This document shows positions 36,410 to 49,237 of a stretch of 56,589 bases of DNA, one piece after another. How positions within the stretch are numbered: position 1 is the stretch's first letter; each line of letters begins with the position of its first letter. Origin of the DNA: Pseudomonadota bacterium. Its GTDB lineage: Bacteria > Pseudomonadota > Gammaproteobacteria > Xanthomonadales > Rhodanobacteraceae. Both the position numbers and the translations under genes were made by a program. The stretch covers positions 1-56,589 of the forward strand of contig JAJZET010000217.1 in the NCBI GenBank assembly GCA_021805685.1. The letters run 5' to 3'. The notes beneath the pieces were generated by a model. The model saw only the letters and a program-made list of their open reading frames with translations. It was not told the origin of the DNA and ran no database searches.

Positions 36410-37756
36410 ATGACTTCCTTTTTCGGCTCGGTGTTCTGGTTGCTGGTCACGCTGGGCGTGCTGGTGACCTTCCATGAGTTCGGCCACTACTGGGTCGCGC
36501 GCCGCTGCGGGGTCAGGGTGCTGCGTTTTTCGGTGGGCTTCGGCAAGGCGCTGTGGAAGCGCGTCGGTCGCGACGGCTGCGAATACCAGATCGCCGCGAT
36601 TCCGCTGGGCGGCTACGTGAAGATGCTGGACGCCCGCGAAGGCGTGGTGCCGCCGCAGTACCGCGACCAGGAGTTCACCGTACAGCCGGTATGGAAACGC
36701 ATCCTGATCGTGCTGGCAGGGCCGGGGTTCAACCTGATCTTCACCGTGGCCGCGCTGTGGCTGATGTTCATGCTGGGCCGGCCGGACGCAGCGCCCGTCG
36801 TCACCGCCAAGCCGCAAAGCATGGCGGCCGTGGCGGGCATCCAGCCCGGCGACCGCATCGTCAGCATCGACGGCCGCGCCGTGGCCACCTGGAGCGATTC
36901 GCTGGATGCGGTGGCCAACGCCCTGCTGGACCGCAACCCGCTACCGCTGACCGTGCGCCACGCCGATGGCACGCAGAAGCAGCTGCTGCTGCCGCTGGAC
37001 AAGCTGCCGCCGGGCCGGACCGTGGACCAGTACATCACAACCCTGGGCCTGGAACTGGCGCCGACTCCCGCGATAGCCGCCACCGTGCTGCCCGGCCAGC
37101 CCGCCGCGCTGGGCGGCATGCGGGTAGGCGATCGCATCGTCAGCATCGATGGCAAGCCGGTGCCGGACTACGAAGCGGTGGCCAAGCTGGTGCGGCAGAA
37201 CGCAGCCGTGTCGCCCAGGCTTGCCATCGTGGTCGAACGCAACGGCAAGACGATGCCGCTGCAGGTCGTGGCCAGGCACGAGTCGCTGCAGGGCCAGCCA
37301 CCGAACTGGGTGATCGGCATCGGCGCACGGCCGCAGGAGACCGCGACGCTGCGTTACGGCCCGCTGCGCGCGCTGCGCGTCGCACTGACCGACACCTGGC
37401 GCAACGTCGTGCAGACCTTCGGCATGGTCGGCAAGATGGTGGGCGGCGAGGCCTCGACCAGGAACCTGTCCAGCGTGATCGGTATCGCGCAGATGGCCAA
37501 TGCCAGCGCCCAGATGGGCCTGGCGTGGTTCCTGCAGTTCCTCGCCACGGTGTCGCTGAGCCTGGCGGTGCTGAACCTGCTGCCCATTCCCGTCTTGGAT
37601 GGCGGGCACCTGCTGTATTACCTTATCGAGTTGCTCAAGGGCAGCCCGCTCAGCGAGCAGGCCATGGCCATCGGCCAGTACATCGGGTTGGCGCTGCTGT
37701 TCAGCCTGATGGGTCTGGTGTTCTACAACGATATCCATCGCCTGCTGTTGTCGTGA
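36410..37756 (+). CDS. rseP: RseP intramembrane zinc protease
   Basis: A 448-residue site-2 protease that cleaves RseA in the sigma-E envelope stress response. HEFGH (about 22-26) and LDGGH (about 396-400) supply zinc ligands, and two PDZ domains lie in between (about 115-205 and 205-290, each with GDRIVSIDG). ATG 36410 matches the family; an upstream in-frame TTG at 36368 is less likely. It precedes bamA, a conserved envelope pairing. Confidence 0.96.
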   Translation: MTSFFGSVFWLLVTLGVLVTFHEFGHYWVARRCGVRVLRFSVGFGKALWKRVGRDGCEYQIAAIPLGGYVKMLDAREGVVPPQYRDQEFTVQPVWKRILIVLAGPGFNLIFTVAALWLMFMLGRPDAAPVVTAKPQSMAAVAGIQPGDRIVSIDGRAVATWSDSLDAVANALLDRNPLPLTVRHADGTQKQLLLPLDKLPPGRTVDQYITTLGLELAPTPAIAATVLPGQPAALGGMRVGDRIVSIDGKPVPDYEAVAKLVRQNAAVSPRLAIVVERNGKTMPLQVVARHESLQGQPPNWVIGIGARPQETATLRYGPLRALRVALTDTWRNVVQTFGMVGKMVGGEASTRNLSSVIGIAQMANASAQMGLAWFLQFLATVSLSLAVLNLLPIPVLDGGHLLYYLIELLKGSPLSEQAMAIGQYIGLALLFSLMGLVFYNDIHRLLLS

Positions 37757-37900
37757 CGCCAGCGCACCGCACCCACGGTTCGTCGACGCCGCGCCCGGCA
37801 ACCCGTGCGGGCGCCAGTTATTTTCTCGCGGCAGGCCACCCCCTGCAGCGTGCCTTGATCGGGCCGGCGGCCTGATCGAAACCCTCCACCGGAACCGACG

Positions 37901-40327
37901 ATGAAGCGTATCGCCGCCCTGCTGTTGCTTGCCTCCCTCTCCGCGAAAGCGCTCGCCTTCGATCCGTTCGTGATCTCGGACATCCGCATCGACGGCCTCA
38001 CCCGCATCTCCGCCGGCACGGTGTTCAACTACCTGCCGATGGGTCGCGGCGACCGGATGACCGACGCCATGGCGCAGCGGGCGATCCGCGCGCTGTACCA
38101 GACCAAGTTCTTCAGCGACGTGGAACTGGAGCGCGACGGCAACATCCTGGTGATCAAGGTCGTGGAGCGGCCGTCCATCGCCAAGCTGACCATCCGCGGC
38201 AACAAGGCGATCAAGACCGACGACCTGAAGAAGGGCCTGAAGTCCATCGGCCTGGCCGAAGGCGACACCTTCGACCGGCTGGCGCTGGACAACGTGCAGC
38301 AGGAGCTGATCCACCAGTACTACAACCGCGGCAAGTACAGCGTCTCGGTGATCCCCCACGTGGTGCGGCTGGATCGCAACCGCGTGGCGATCGACATCGA
38401 AATCCGCGAAGGCGAGGTGGCGAAGATCAAGGAGATCAACATCGTCGGCAACCACGCGTTCACCGACAAGGCGATCCGCAGCGATTTCGAACTGGGCACG
38501 CCGAACTGGATGTCGTGGTACTCCAAGAACGACCAGTATTCGCAGGAGAAGCTCTCCGGCGACCTGGACAAGCTGCAGGCCTACTACATGAACCGCGGCT
38601 ACGCCGACTTCGGCGTGGACTCCACCCAGGTGACCATCGCGCCGGACAAGCAGTCCATGTACATCGCGGCGGACATCAAGGAGGGCGAGGTCTACAAGAT
38701 CGCCGACGTGAAGCTGCTCGGCACCCTGGTGCTGCCGGAAACCACGCTGCGCAAGCTGGTGTTCGTCAAGCGGGGCGAGTTGTTCAACCGCGCCGCGATC
38801 GAGGCCAGCACCAAAGCGATCAAGGGGCTGCTGGCCGATATCGGCTATGCCTATGCCAAGGTGACGCCGTACCCCAAGCTGGACAAGGAAAAGCACACCG
38901 TCGACCTCACGCTGTACATCGAGCCGGGCCAGCGCGTGTACGTGCGTCGCGTGATCTTCGAAGGCAACACGCTGACCGAGGACAACGTGCTGCGCCGCGA
39001 AATGCGCCAGCTCGAGGGCTCCTGGTACTCGCAGGCGGCCATCGACCGCTCCAAGATCCGCCTGCAGCAGCTGGGCTTTTTCAAGAAGGTCGACATCAGC
39101 AAGAAGAAGGTGCCCGGCTCCAATGACCAGGTGGACGTCACCGTCAAGGTCGAGGAGCAGTCCGCCGGCAGCCTGCAGTTCGGCATCGGCTACTCGCAGT
39201 ATTCGGGCATCATCCTGTCCTCCTCGGTATCGGAGCGCAACCTGTTCGGCAGCGGCGACTCCGTCTCGATCGGCGGCGAACGCAGCAGCTACTACACCCG
39301 CTTCAACGTCAACTACTACAACCCCTACCTCACCAACAACGGCGTGGGCATCGGCTATAACGCCAGCTACTCCAAGACCGACTACAGCAACGTAAACAGC
39401 GGTGCGTTCGCCAACTACTCGACCAGCCAGACCGCGTTCTCCACCTTCCTCGGCTTCCCGATCACCGACTTCTCGAGCATCCGTGCGGGCCTGGGCCTGA
39501 GCAGCAACAAGATCAACTCGCTGCCCGGCTACACGCCGCAGTCGCTGATCGACTACCAGAACGAGATCGGCCACTACACGATCCACTCCGCCATCGCCAC
39601 GCTGGGCTGGAACCGCGACACCCGCAACGGCTACTGGGCGCCCACCGCGGGCGGCAGGTTGTCGCTGAACTCCGAGATTGCGCTGCCCACCTCCACCGTG
39701 AAGTACTGGAAGCTCACCGGCGAGGCGAACCACTACTGGCCCATCGGTGGCGGCTTCGTGCTTTACCTCGACGGCCAGGTCGGCTACGGCAAGACCTACG
39801 GCCAGAACGGCATCAGCGACGCACAGTTCAACCAGTTGAAGTCCGCCTATGCCGCCAACGGCCAGACCCTGGTGGACATGCGCAACCAGTTCCCGTTCTG
39901 GGAGAACTTCTACGCCGGCGGCGTGAGCGACGTGCGCGGCTTCCAGGACAACACACTGGGTCCGCGCCTCTGCGGCGGCACCGGCATAAAGAACGCTGCC
40001 GACTACTGCAACAACAGCTACTACAGCTACGCCCAGCCGGTCGGCGGCGCGTTCAAGGTGCTGGGCACGGCCGAGCTGTATCTGCCGCTACCCTTCCTGA
40101 AGGACATCAACACCGCGCGCGTCTCCTGGTTCGTGGACACCGGCAATGCGTACTCCAACTGGAACACCTTCAGCGCGAGCACGCTGCGCGCGTCCACCGG
40201 CCTGTCGCTGCACTGGCAGTCGCCGATGGGCCCGATGATCATCAACTTCGCCATGCCGTTCCGTACCCAGCCGGGCGACAACCATTACGAGGAACGCATC
40301 CAGTTCACCTTCGGCTCCACGTTCTGA
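37901..40327 (+). CDS. bamA: Outer membrane protein assembly factor BamA
   Basis: An 808-residue central subunit of the BAM complex. Signal peptide 1-19 (ALA), five POTRA domains (about 20-420), then the 16-strand barrel. VRGF (in DVRGFQDN, loop 6) is the conserved barrel motif, and the last residue is Phe as in BAM substrates. It follows rseP by 144 bases and is closed by a strong terminator. No skp follows, unlike E. coli. Confidence 0.97.
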   Translation: MKRIAALLLLASLSAKALAFDPFVISDIRIDGLTRISAGTVFNYLPMGRGDRMTDAMAQRAIRALYQTKFFSDVELERDGNILVIKVVERPSIAKLTIRGNKAIKTDDLKKGLKSIGLAEGDTFDRLALDNVQQELIHQYYNRGKYSVSVIPHVVRLDRNRVAIDIEIREGEVAKIKEINIVGNHAFTDKAIRSDFELGTPNWMSWYSKNDQYSQEKLSGDLDKLQAYYMNRGYADFGVDSTQVTIAPDKQSMYIAADIKEGEVYKIADVKLLGTLVLPETTLRKLVFVKRGELFNRAAIEASTKAIKGLLADIGYAYAKVTPYPKLDKEKHTVDLTLYIEPGQRVYVRRVIFEGNTLTEDNVLRREMRQLEGSWYSQAAIDRSKIRLQQLGFFKKVDISKKKVPGSNDQVDVTVKVEEQSAGSLQFGIGYSQYSGIILSSSVSERNLFGSGDSVSIGGERSSYYTRFNVNYYNPYLTNNGVGIGYNASYSKTDYSNVNSGAFANYSTSQTAFSTFLGFPITDFSSIRAGLGLSSNKINSLPGYTPQSLIDYQNEIGHYTIHSAIATLGWNRDTRNGYWAPTAGGRLSLNSEIALPTSTVKYWKLTGEANHYWPIGGGFVLYLDGQVGYGKTYGQNGISDAQFNQLKSAYAANGQTLVDMRNQFPFWENFYAGGVSDVRGFQDNTLGPRLCGGTGIKNAADYCNNSYYSYAQPVGGAFKVLGTAELYLPLPFLKDINTARVSWFVDTGNAYSNWNTFSASTLRASTGLSLHWQSPMGPMIINFAMPFRTQPGDNHYEERIQFTFGSTF

Positions 40328-40348
40328 TCCGCCGGTACGGCGTCGCAT

Positions 40349-40384
40349 CGCGAAAAGCGCGGCTTGCCGCGCTTTTCGCGTTTT
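40349..40384 (+). terminator. Strong terminator of bamA
   Basis: A 14-bp perfect stem (40349-40362 with 40367-40380) followed by TTTT, 22 bases past the stop. It separates bamA from lpxD. Confidence 0.9.
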
Positions 40385-40397
40385 CGCACCCGGCCGA

Positions 40398-40403
40398 TAC
40401 AAT
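40398..40403 (+). promoter_or_regulatory. Predicted -10 element of lpxD
   Basis: TACAAT, 25 bases before the TTG start and right after the bamA terminator. No clear -35, since that position falls within the terminator arm. Confidence 0.4.
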
Positions 40404-40427
40404 GGCGGCCCCGCCGAGGAGCCGCCC

Positions 40428-41459
40428 TTGAGCCAGCCATCCAGCCACACCCTCGCCGAACTGGCCGAACGCTTCGGCCTGCGCCTGCGCGGCGACGGCA
40501 ACCGCCGCCTCGAGGGCATCGCCACGCTGGCCAACGCGAACGCCAGCCAGCTGAGCTTCCTTTCCAACAGCAAGTACACCGCGCAACTGGCCTCCACGAC
40601 CGCCGGCGCGGTGATCCTGCGCGAGGAAAACCTTGCCGACTGCCCGGTCGACGCCCTGCTCGCCGCCGATCCCTACGTGGCCTACGCCAGGGTCGCCGCG
40701 CTGTTCGAGCGCCAGCCCGCCAGCGCACCGGGTATCCATCCCACCGCCGTGGTGGACGCAAACACCACGGTCAGCGCGAGCGCCAGCATTGGTCCGTGCT
40801 GCGTGATCGGGCACGGCGCGGTGGTCGAGGACGGTGCCGTGCTCGGTCCGCACTGCATCGTGGGCGACGACTGCACGGTGGGCGCGCAATCGCGCCTGGT
40901 GGCGCGCGTGACGCTGGTGACGCGCGTCGTGCTGGGCAGGCGCGTACTGGTGCATCCCGGCGCGGTGATAGGCTCGGACGGCTTCGGCCTGGCCTTCGAT
41001 CGCGACCGCTGGGTGAAGATCCCCCAGCTCGGCGGCGTACGCATCGGCGACGACTGCGAGATCGGCGCGAACACCACCATCGACCGCGGCGCGCTGGACG
41101 ACACCGTGCTGGAAGAGGACGTGCGGCTGGACAACCAGATCCAGATCGCCCACAACGTGCACATCGGCGCACACAGCGCGCTGGCCGGCTGCGCCGCCGT
41201 CGCCGGCAGCGCGAAGATCGGCCGCTATTGCATGATCGGCGGCAACGCCGGCGTGCTTGGCCATCTGGAAGTCGCCGACCGGGTTACCATTACCGCCAAG
41301 AGCCTGGTTACGCACTCGATACGCGAGCCGGGCGAGTACTCCTCCGGCACGCCACTGCAGGACAACCGCAGCTGGCGCAAGAACGCCGCCCGCTTCAAGC
41401 ACCTGGACGATTTCGCGCGCCGCCTCGCGGCGCTGGAAAAGGACAAGAACGATGAGTGA
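40428..41459 (+). CDS. lpxD: UDP-3-O-acylglucosamine N-acyltransferase, TTG start
   Basis: A 343-residue lipid A enzyme adding the second 3-hydroxyacyl chain. N-terminal uridine-binding domain (about 1-100), left-handed beta-helix of hexapeptide repeats (about 105-300), catalytic His in IQIAHNVHIG, and a C-terminal helix. The start is TTG at 40428, 6 bases after GAGGAG; no ATG in frame fits the N-terminus. The last 8 bases overlap fabZ. Confidence 0.95.
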   Translation: MSQPSSHTLAELAERFGLRLRGDGNRRLEGIATLANANASQLSFLSNSKYTAQLASTTAGAVILREENLADCPVDALLAADPYVAYARVAALFERQPASAPGIHPTAVVDANTTVSASASIGPCCVIGHGAVVEDGAVLGPHCIVGDDCTVGAQSRLVARVTLVTRVVLGRRVLVHPGAVIGSDGFGLAFDRDRWVKIPQLGGVRIGDDCEIGANTTIDRGALDDTVLEEDVRLDNQIQIAHNVHIGAHSALAGCAAVAGSAKIGRYCMIGGNAGVLGHLEVADRVTITAKSLVTHSIREPGEYSSGTPLQDNRSWRKNAARFKHLDDFARRLAALEKDKNDE

Positions 41460-41925
41460 CAACACCGCGACCCTGACCCTGCCGGTGAACGTGGAACAGA
41501 TCCAGCAGCTGCTGCCGCACCGCTATCCGTTCCTGCTGGTCGATCGCGTGATCGAACTGGTGCCCGACCAGAGCGCCGTGGCGATCAAGAACGTCACCAT
41601 CAACGAACCGTTCTTCAACGGCCACTTCCCCGGCCACCCGGTGATGCCGGGCGTGCTGATCGTGGAAGCGATGGCGCAGGCCGCCGGCCTGCTCACCCAG
41701 CTCAGCAACCGCATGAAGGGCAACCATGGCAGCCCGCTGTTCTACCTGGTCAAGGTGGACAACGCGCGCTTCAGCGCGCCGGTGGTGCCGGGCGACCAGC
41801 TGCGGCTGGAGGTGTCGGTGAAGCGCGTGATGCGCGGCATGGGCCTGTTCGCCGCACGCACGCTGGTGGACGGCAAGGAAGTGGCCAGCTGCGAACTGAT
41901 GTGCGCGGCGAGGGCGGACAAATGA
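41452..41925 (+). CDS. fabZ: 3-hydroxyacyl-ACP dehydratase
   Basis: A 157-residue hot-dog fold enzyme of fatty acid elongation. [14 protein letters not shown], the catalytic His/Glu motif [20 protein letters not shown] and [12 protein letters not shown] are all present. ATG 41452 lies within the 3' end of lpxD (8-base overlap); its stop overlaps the lpxA start (ATGA). It balances phospholipid against lipid A use of 3-hydroxyacyl-ACP. Confidence 0.97.
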   Translation: MSDNTATLTLPVNVEQIQQLLPHRYPFLLVDRVIELVPDQSAVAIKNVTINEPFFNGHFPGHPVMPGVLIVEAMAQAAGLLTQLSNRMKGNHGSPLFYLVKVDNARFSAPVVPGDQLRLEVSVKRVMRGMGLFAARTLVDGKEVASCELMCAARADK

Positions 41926-42695
41926 TCCACGCCACCGCGCAGATCGACCCCACCGCGAAGATCGGTGCCAACGTCAGCGTCGGCGCCTTCAGCGTGATCG
42001 GCGCCGAGGTGGAGATCGGCGACGGCACGGTGATCGGCCCGCACGTGGTGATCGAGGGGCCGACGAAGATCGGCCGCGACAACCGCATCGCGCAGTTCGC
42101 CTCGCTGGGTGGGGACCCGCAGGACAAGAAGTTCGCCGGCGAGCGCACCGAACTGGTGATCGGCGACCGCAACCTGATCCGTGAATTCGTCACCATCAAC
42201 CGCGGCACCGGCGACGGTGGCGGCATCACCCGCGTCGGCAACGACAACTGGCTGCTGGCCTACGTGCACATTGCGCACGACTGCCAGGTCGGCAACCACG
42301 TGGTGTTCTCCAACTACTCGGCGCTGGCCGGGCACGTGGAAATCGGCGACTGGGTGATCATTTCCGGCTACGCCGGCGTACATCAGTTCGGCAAGGTGGG
42401 CGCGCATGCCTTCATCGCGATGGGCTGCCTGGTCGGCGCCGACGTGCCGCCGTTCCTGATGATGGCGAACGAGCAGAGCGGACGTCCGCGCGGCATCAAC
42501 AGCGAAGGCCTCAAGCGTCGCGGCTTCGACAGTGCGCGCGTCAGCGCGATCAAGCGCGCGTACCGCACCCTGTACATGGCCGGCCTGTCGCAGGCCGAGG
42601 CACGCGAGCAACTCGCACTGCAGGCGCAGGACAGCGCCGACGTACGCGCGATGCTGGACTTCATCGAACGCAGCGAGCGGGCGCTCGCCCGCTGA
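41922..42695 (+). CDS. lpxA: UDP-N-acetylglucosamine acyltransferase
   Basis: A 257-residue first enzyme of lipid A synthesis. Left-handed beta-helix with hexapeptide repeats from residue 2 on; catalytic His119 in VHIAHD; the C-terminal helical domain begins after [10 protein letters not shown]. At the acyl-chain ruler site (Gly173 in E. coli, Met in the C10-selective P. aeruginosa enzyme) this protein has Met167, read from an ungapped alignment from VHQF to DVPP. A 10-carbon 3-hydroxyacyl chain is therefore predicted. It overlaps fabZ by four bases; its stop sits in an inverted repeat. Confidence 0.97.
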   Translation: MIHATAQIDPTAKIGANVSVGAFSVIGAEVEIGDGTVIGPHVVIEGPTKIGRDNRIAQFASLGGDPQDKKFAGERTELVIGDRNLIREFVTINRGTGDGGGITRVGNDNWLLAYVHIAHDCQVGNHVVFSNYSALAGHVEIGDWVIISGYAGVHQFGKVGAHAFIAMGCLVGADVPPFLMMANEQSGRPRGINSEGLKRRGFDSARVSAIKRAYRTLYMAGLSQAEAREQLALQAQDSADVRAMLDFIERSERALAR

Positions 42696-42716
42696 TATGC
42701 GCACAGCGCATATCAG
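42692..42716 (+). promoter_or_regulatory. Intercistronic inverted repeat lpxA-lpxB
   Basis: A perfect 11-bp stem (42692-42702 with 42706-42716) with three-base loop includes the lpxA stop codon. A second palindrome CAGGCACGTGCCTG (42723-42736) follows. No T tract, so mRNA stabilisation, processing or partial polarity is more likely than termination. Confidence 0.6.
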
Positions 42717-42757
42717 CAAATCAGGCACGTGCCTGCCTTTGCCCTGACAACTGAACC

Positions 42758-43969
42758 ATGCCGACTGTCGAAACAACCGGCGCCCCTCTGATCGCCATCC
42801 TTGCCGGCGAAGACTCCGGCGACCAGCTCGGTGCCGACCTGATCGCCGCACTGCGCATCCGCTATCCGCAGGCTCGCTTCGTCGGCATCGGCGGCAAGCG
42901 CATGCAGGCGCAGGGATTCGATCCCTGGTACGACATCCGCGAACTGTCGCTGTTCGGCTTCGCCGAGGTCGTGTCGCACCTGCCGCGCCTGCTGCGGCTG
43001 CGCAAGGAACTGGTCGCACGCCTGCGCGCCGCCAAGCCGGCCGTGGTGGTCGGCATCGACGCGCCGGACTTCAACCTCGGCGTAGAGCAACGTCTGCGCA
43101 AGGCTGGCCTGCGCACCGTGCATTACGTCAGCCCTTCGGTGTGGGCATGGCGCGAAAAGCGTGCCGGGAAAATCGGCCGCTCGGCTGACCGCGTGCTGTG
43201 CCTGTTCCCGATGGAACCCGCGATCTACGCGAAGCACGGCGTCGATGCGCGCTTCACCGGCCACCCGCTGGCCGACCGCTTCCCGCTGGTATCCGACCGC
43301 GCCGCCGCGCGCGAAGCACTGCATCTGCCGCACGATGCGCCGGTGCTGGCCGTGCTGCCCGGCAGCCGCGGCAGCGAGCTGGCGCGATTGGGCGAACCCT
43401 TCCTGGATGCCGCGCGACGGGTCGCCGCTGCGCTGCCCGGCCTGCGTGTGGTCATACCCGCCGCCAATCCGCACGTGCTGGAGTCGTTGCGCGTCCTGCT
43501 TGCCAGGGCCCCGCAGGACGCCACCATGCCGCAGTTGCTGGACGGACACGCACACGAGGCGATGCAGGCCGCCGACGTGATACTGCTGGCGTCCGGCACC
43601 GCCACGCTGGAAGCCATGCTGGCCAAGCGCCCGATGGTGGTGGGCTACCGTGTCTCGCCGACGAGCTATCGCATCGCGAAGCTGCTGCGCATGCTCAAGA
43701 CCGACGTCTACGCCCTGCCCAACATCCTCGCCCGCGCCTGCGGCCTCGGCGAACGCGTCGTGCTCGCGCCGGAGCTGATGCAGGACGATTGCACCGCCGC
43801 CAAGCTCGCCGACGCCGTGCTCGCACTGTTCAACGACAGCGAACGCCGCGGCGCCATCGTGGCCGCGTTCGAGCAGCTGCACCGGGCCCTGCGCGCGAAC
43901 CTGGATGGCAATGCGGCCGATACGGCTGCCGCGGCGATTGCCGATTTGATTGGACGGGAGCGCGCATAG
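42758..43969 (+). CDS. lpxB: Lipid A disaccharide synthase
   Basis: A 403-residue GT19 glycosyltransferase joining UDP-diacylglucosamine with lipid X. Seen: [14 protein letters not shown], the [10 protein letters not shown] strand, [22 protein letters not shown] (donor site) and [20 protein letters not shown]. About 20 residues longer than E. coli LpxB, mostly at the N-terminus. It follows lpxA across the hairpin-containing 62-base gap. Confidence 0.96.
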   Translation: MPTVETTGAPLIAILAGEDSGDQLGADLIAALRIRYPQARFVGIGGKRMQAQGFDPWYDIRELSLFGFAEVVSHLPRLLRLRKELVARLRAAKPAVVVGIDAPDFNLGVEQRLRKAGLRTVHYVSPSVWAWREKRAGKIGRSADRVLCLFPMEPAIYAKHGVDARFTGHPLADRFPLVSDRAAAREALHLPHDAPVLAVLPGSRGSELARLGEPFLDAARRVAAALPGLRVVIPAANPHVLESLRVLLARAPQDATMPQLLDGHAHEAMQAADVILLASGTATLEAMLAKRPMVVGYRVSPTSYRIAKLLRMLKTDVYALPNILARACGLGERVVLAPELMQDDCTAAKLADAVLALFNDSERRGAIVAAFEQLHRALRANLDGNAADTAAAAIADLIGRERA

Positions 43970-44046
43970 CTTCTCTCTCGCCACTCCCCGAAAAGGGAGG
44001 GAATGCGGACTCGCGCCACTCCACCCTCATAAGTACCGCTGCATTC

Positions 44047-44655
44047 ATGAGTATCTCGACCTTGCCGGACAATGCCCTTCTGAGCGCGGGGGTGGACGAA
44101 GCCGGCCGCGGCCCGCTCGCCGGCCCGGTGGTGGTGGCCGCGGTGATCCTCGACCCGGCGCGCCCCATCGCCGGCCTCGACGACTCCAAGAAGCTCAGCG
44201 AGAAAAAGCGCGAGGCGCTGTACCCGCAAATCATCGAACGCGCACTGGCGCATTGCCTCGTCGTGGTGGAGGCAGAGGAAATCGACCGCCTCAACATCTT
44301 CCAGGCCACCATGGCCGGCATGAGCCGCGCGGTCGCCGGTCTCGCGCCTGCCGCGCACGAAGCCCTGGTGGACGGCAACAAACTGCCGCGGGATCTGCCC
44401 TGCCCCGGTCGCGCTATCGTGGGCGGGGACGCACTGGAGCCGGCGATCGGCGCCGCCTCCATCCTCGCCAAGGTCACCCGTGACCGGTTGATGGTGGCGC
44501 TGGAGAGCATCCATCCCGGCTACGGCTTCGCCGTGCACAAGGGTTACCCCACGCCCGCCCACCTGGCCGCGCTGCAGCGGCTCGGGCCGTGCCCGCAGCA
44601 CCGACGCAGCTTCGCACCGGTACGCCAGCGACTGGACCAGGGCGTCTTGTTCTGA
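44047..44655 (+). CDS. rnhB: Ribonuclease HII
   Basis: A 202-residue enzyme that removes ribonucleotides from DNA. Active-site features: [15 protein letters not shown] (Asp-Glu pair), DDSKKLS, VDGNKLP and the later Asp in [21 protein letters not shown] is the family C-terminal motif. ATG 44047 fits the family start. It lies 77 bases after lpxB across a short palindromic spacer. Confidence 0.97.
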   Translation: MSISTLPDNALLSAGVDEAGRGPLAGPVVVAAVILDPARPIAGLDDSKKLSEKKREALYPQIIERALAHCLVVVEAEEIDRLNIFQATMAGMSRAVAGLAPAAHEALVDGNKLPRDLPCPGRAIVGGDALEPAIGAASILAKVTRDRLMVALESIHPGYGFAVHKGYPTPAHLAALQRLGPCPQHRRSFAPVRQRLDQGVLF

Positions 44656-44927
44656 CGGTCTCGCAGGCCTCCCGCGAAGAGATGCCACGCCGGGCAAGTC
44701 GGCGTCACTGCCGCCAGCAGCGCCAGCCGAACCTGCCGCACTCCGACGGCAACCACCGGATCCTGCCGACACGCGGCCTTGGGCCTGGCGTGAAAGCCGG
44801 GGAAGGCAAACGCTCCCACCTGAGCCGATCCTGCCTTGTCGTCCTGTGCGAACATGGTCCCTGGTCATGGCCTGCGGTGACGTCCTTCGACGCCTGCCGC
44901 CCGCTGAGCCGCACAGGGAGAGAGGGG

Positions 44928-45482
44928 ATGCGCACCACGATAGCCTTGCTCTGCGGACTGCTGGCCAGTACCAGCCTCATGGCCGGGGCGAAGCCGGGCG
45001 ACCGGCCTGCCGACCTGCTGGGACAGACCGTCGACGGACAAACCGTCACGGCGGCGTCGTTGCGTGGCGACGTGGTCGTGGTCGGCTTCTGGGCAACCTG
45101 GTGCCCATACTGCATGCGGGAAATGCCGACACTGGCCGGCCTGCAGACCCTGGCCACCCAACGTCACCTGCCGCTGCAGGTTGTCTATGTCAACAGCAGG
45201 GAGGACCGCGAGGTGTTCGTGCGCGCCTCGCGCGCCCTCAGGCGGCGCATGCCAGGGCTGTTGATCACCTGGGATCCGCACGGAAGCATCGGAAAGCCGT
45301 ACGGCACCAACGATATGCTTCCGGTCATGGTGCTGCTGCACCGGGACGGCACCATCGCGGACATCCGCGCTGGCTACGACGAAAGGGATTTGGACGATCT
45401 CCTCGCCGAGATCAATACCCTGATGGCGGAACCCGCACCGCCCCCGGCGACAGCTTCCTCCGCCCAACCGGCTCAGCTGTAA
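44928..45482 (+). CDS. TlpA/ResA-like periplasmic thioredoxin
   Basis: A 184-residue exported thiol-disulfide protein: signal peptide (1-20, ending LMAG), thioredoxin fold with VVVGFWATWCPYC giving Cys59-Cys62 (CPYC), cis-Pro in MLPVMVLLHRDG, and a Pro/Ala-rich tail. Such proteins reduce cytochrome c maturation factors or other envelope thiols; the partner is unknown. ATG 44928 follows an AG-rich Shine-Dalgarno. The 272 bases between rnhB and this gene show no gene. Confidence 0.88.
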   Translation: MRTTIALLCGLLASTSLMAGAKPGDRPADLLGQTVDGQTVTAASLRGDVVVVGFWATWCPYCMREMPTLAGLQTLATQRHLPLQVVYVNSREDREVFVRASRALRRRMPGLLITWDPHGSIGKPYGTNDMLPVMVLLHRDGTIADIRAGYDERDLDDLLAEINTLMAEPAPPPATASSAQPAQL

Positions 45483-45587
45483 TGCACATGTGGCGCCAGC
45501 GGCCGCCGCGTCGCAAGCACGCCGCTGTCAAGCTTGTGAGCCGACGTCCCCACGGTTAGCCTTCCGGGACTCACCCGATGAGTCCGC

Positions 45588-49133
<3,546 letters not shown>

Positions 49134-49237
49134 CCTGAGCGGTTGCCTACCAGGGCGGTGGAAGCGGCCTCCTTTCCGCGGCGCAACAAGGCCGAAAAAG
49201 GCATAATTCGCCGCGCATCCACCAATCGGGGAACACC

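Noticed and set aside
36941-39733. 930-codon frame opposite rseP and bamA
   Set aside because: Antisense to two certain genes; low-complexity Arg/Gly/Val/His composition.
44656-44927. Small gene between rnhB and the TlpA-like gene
   Set aside because: Frames on both strands are short with no recognisable product.
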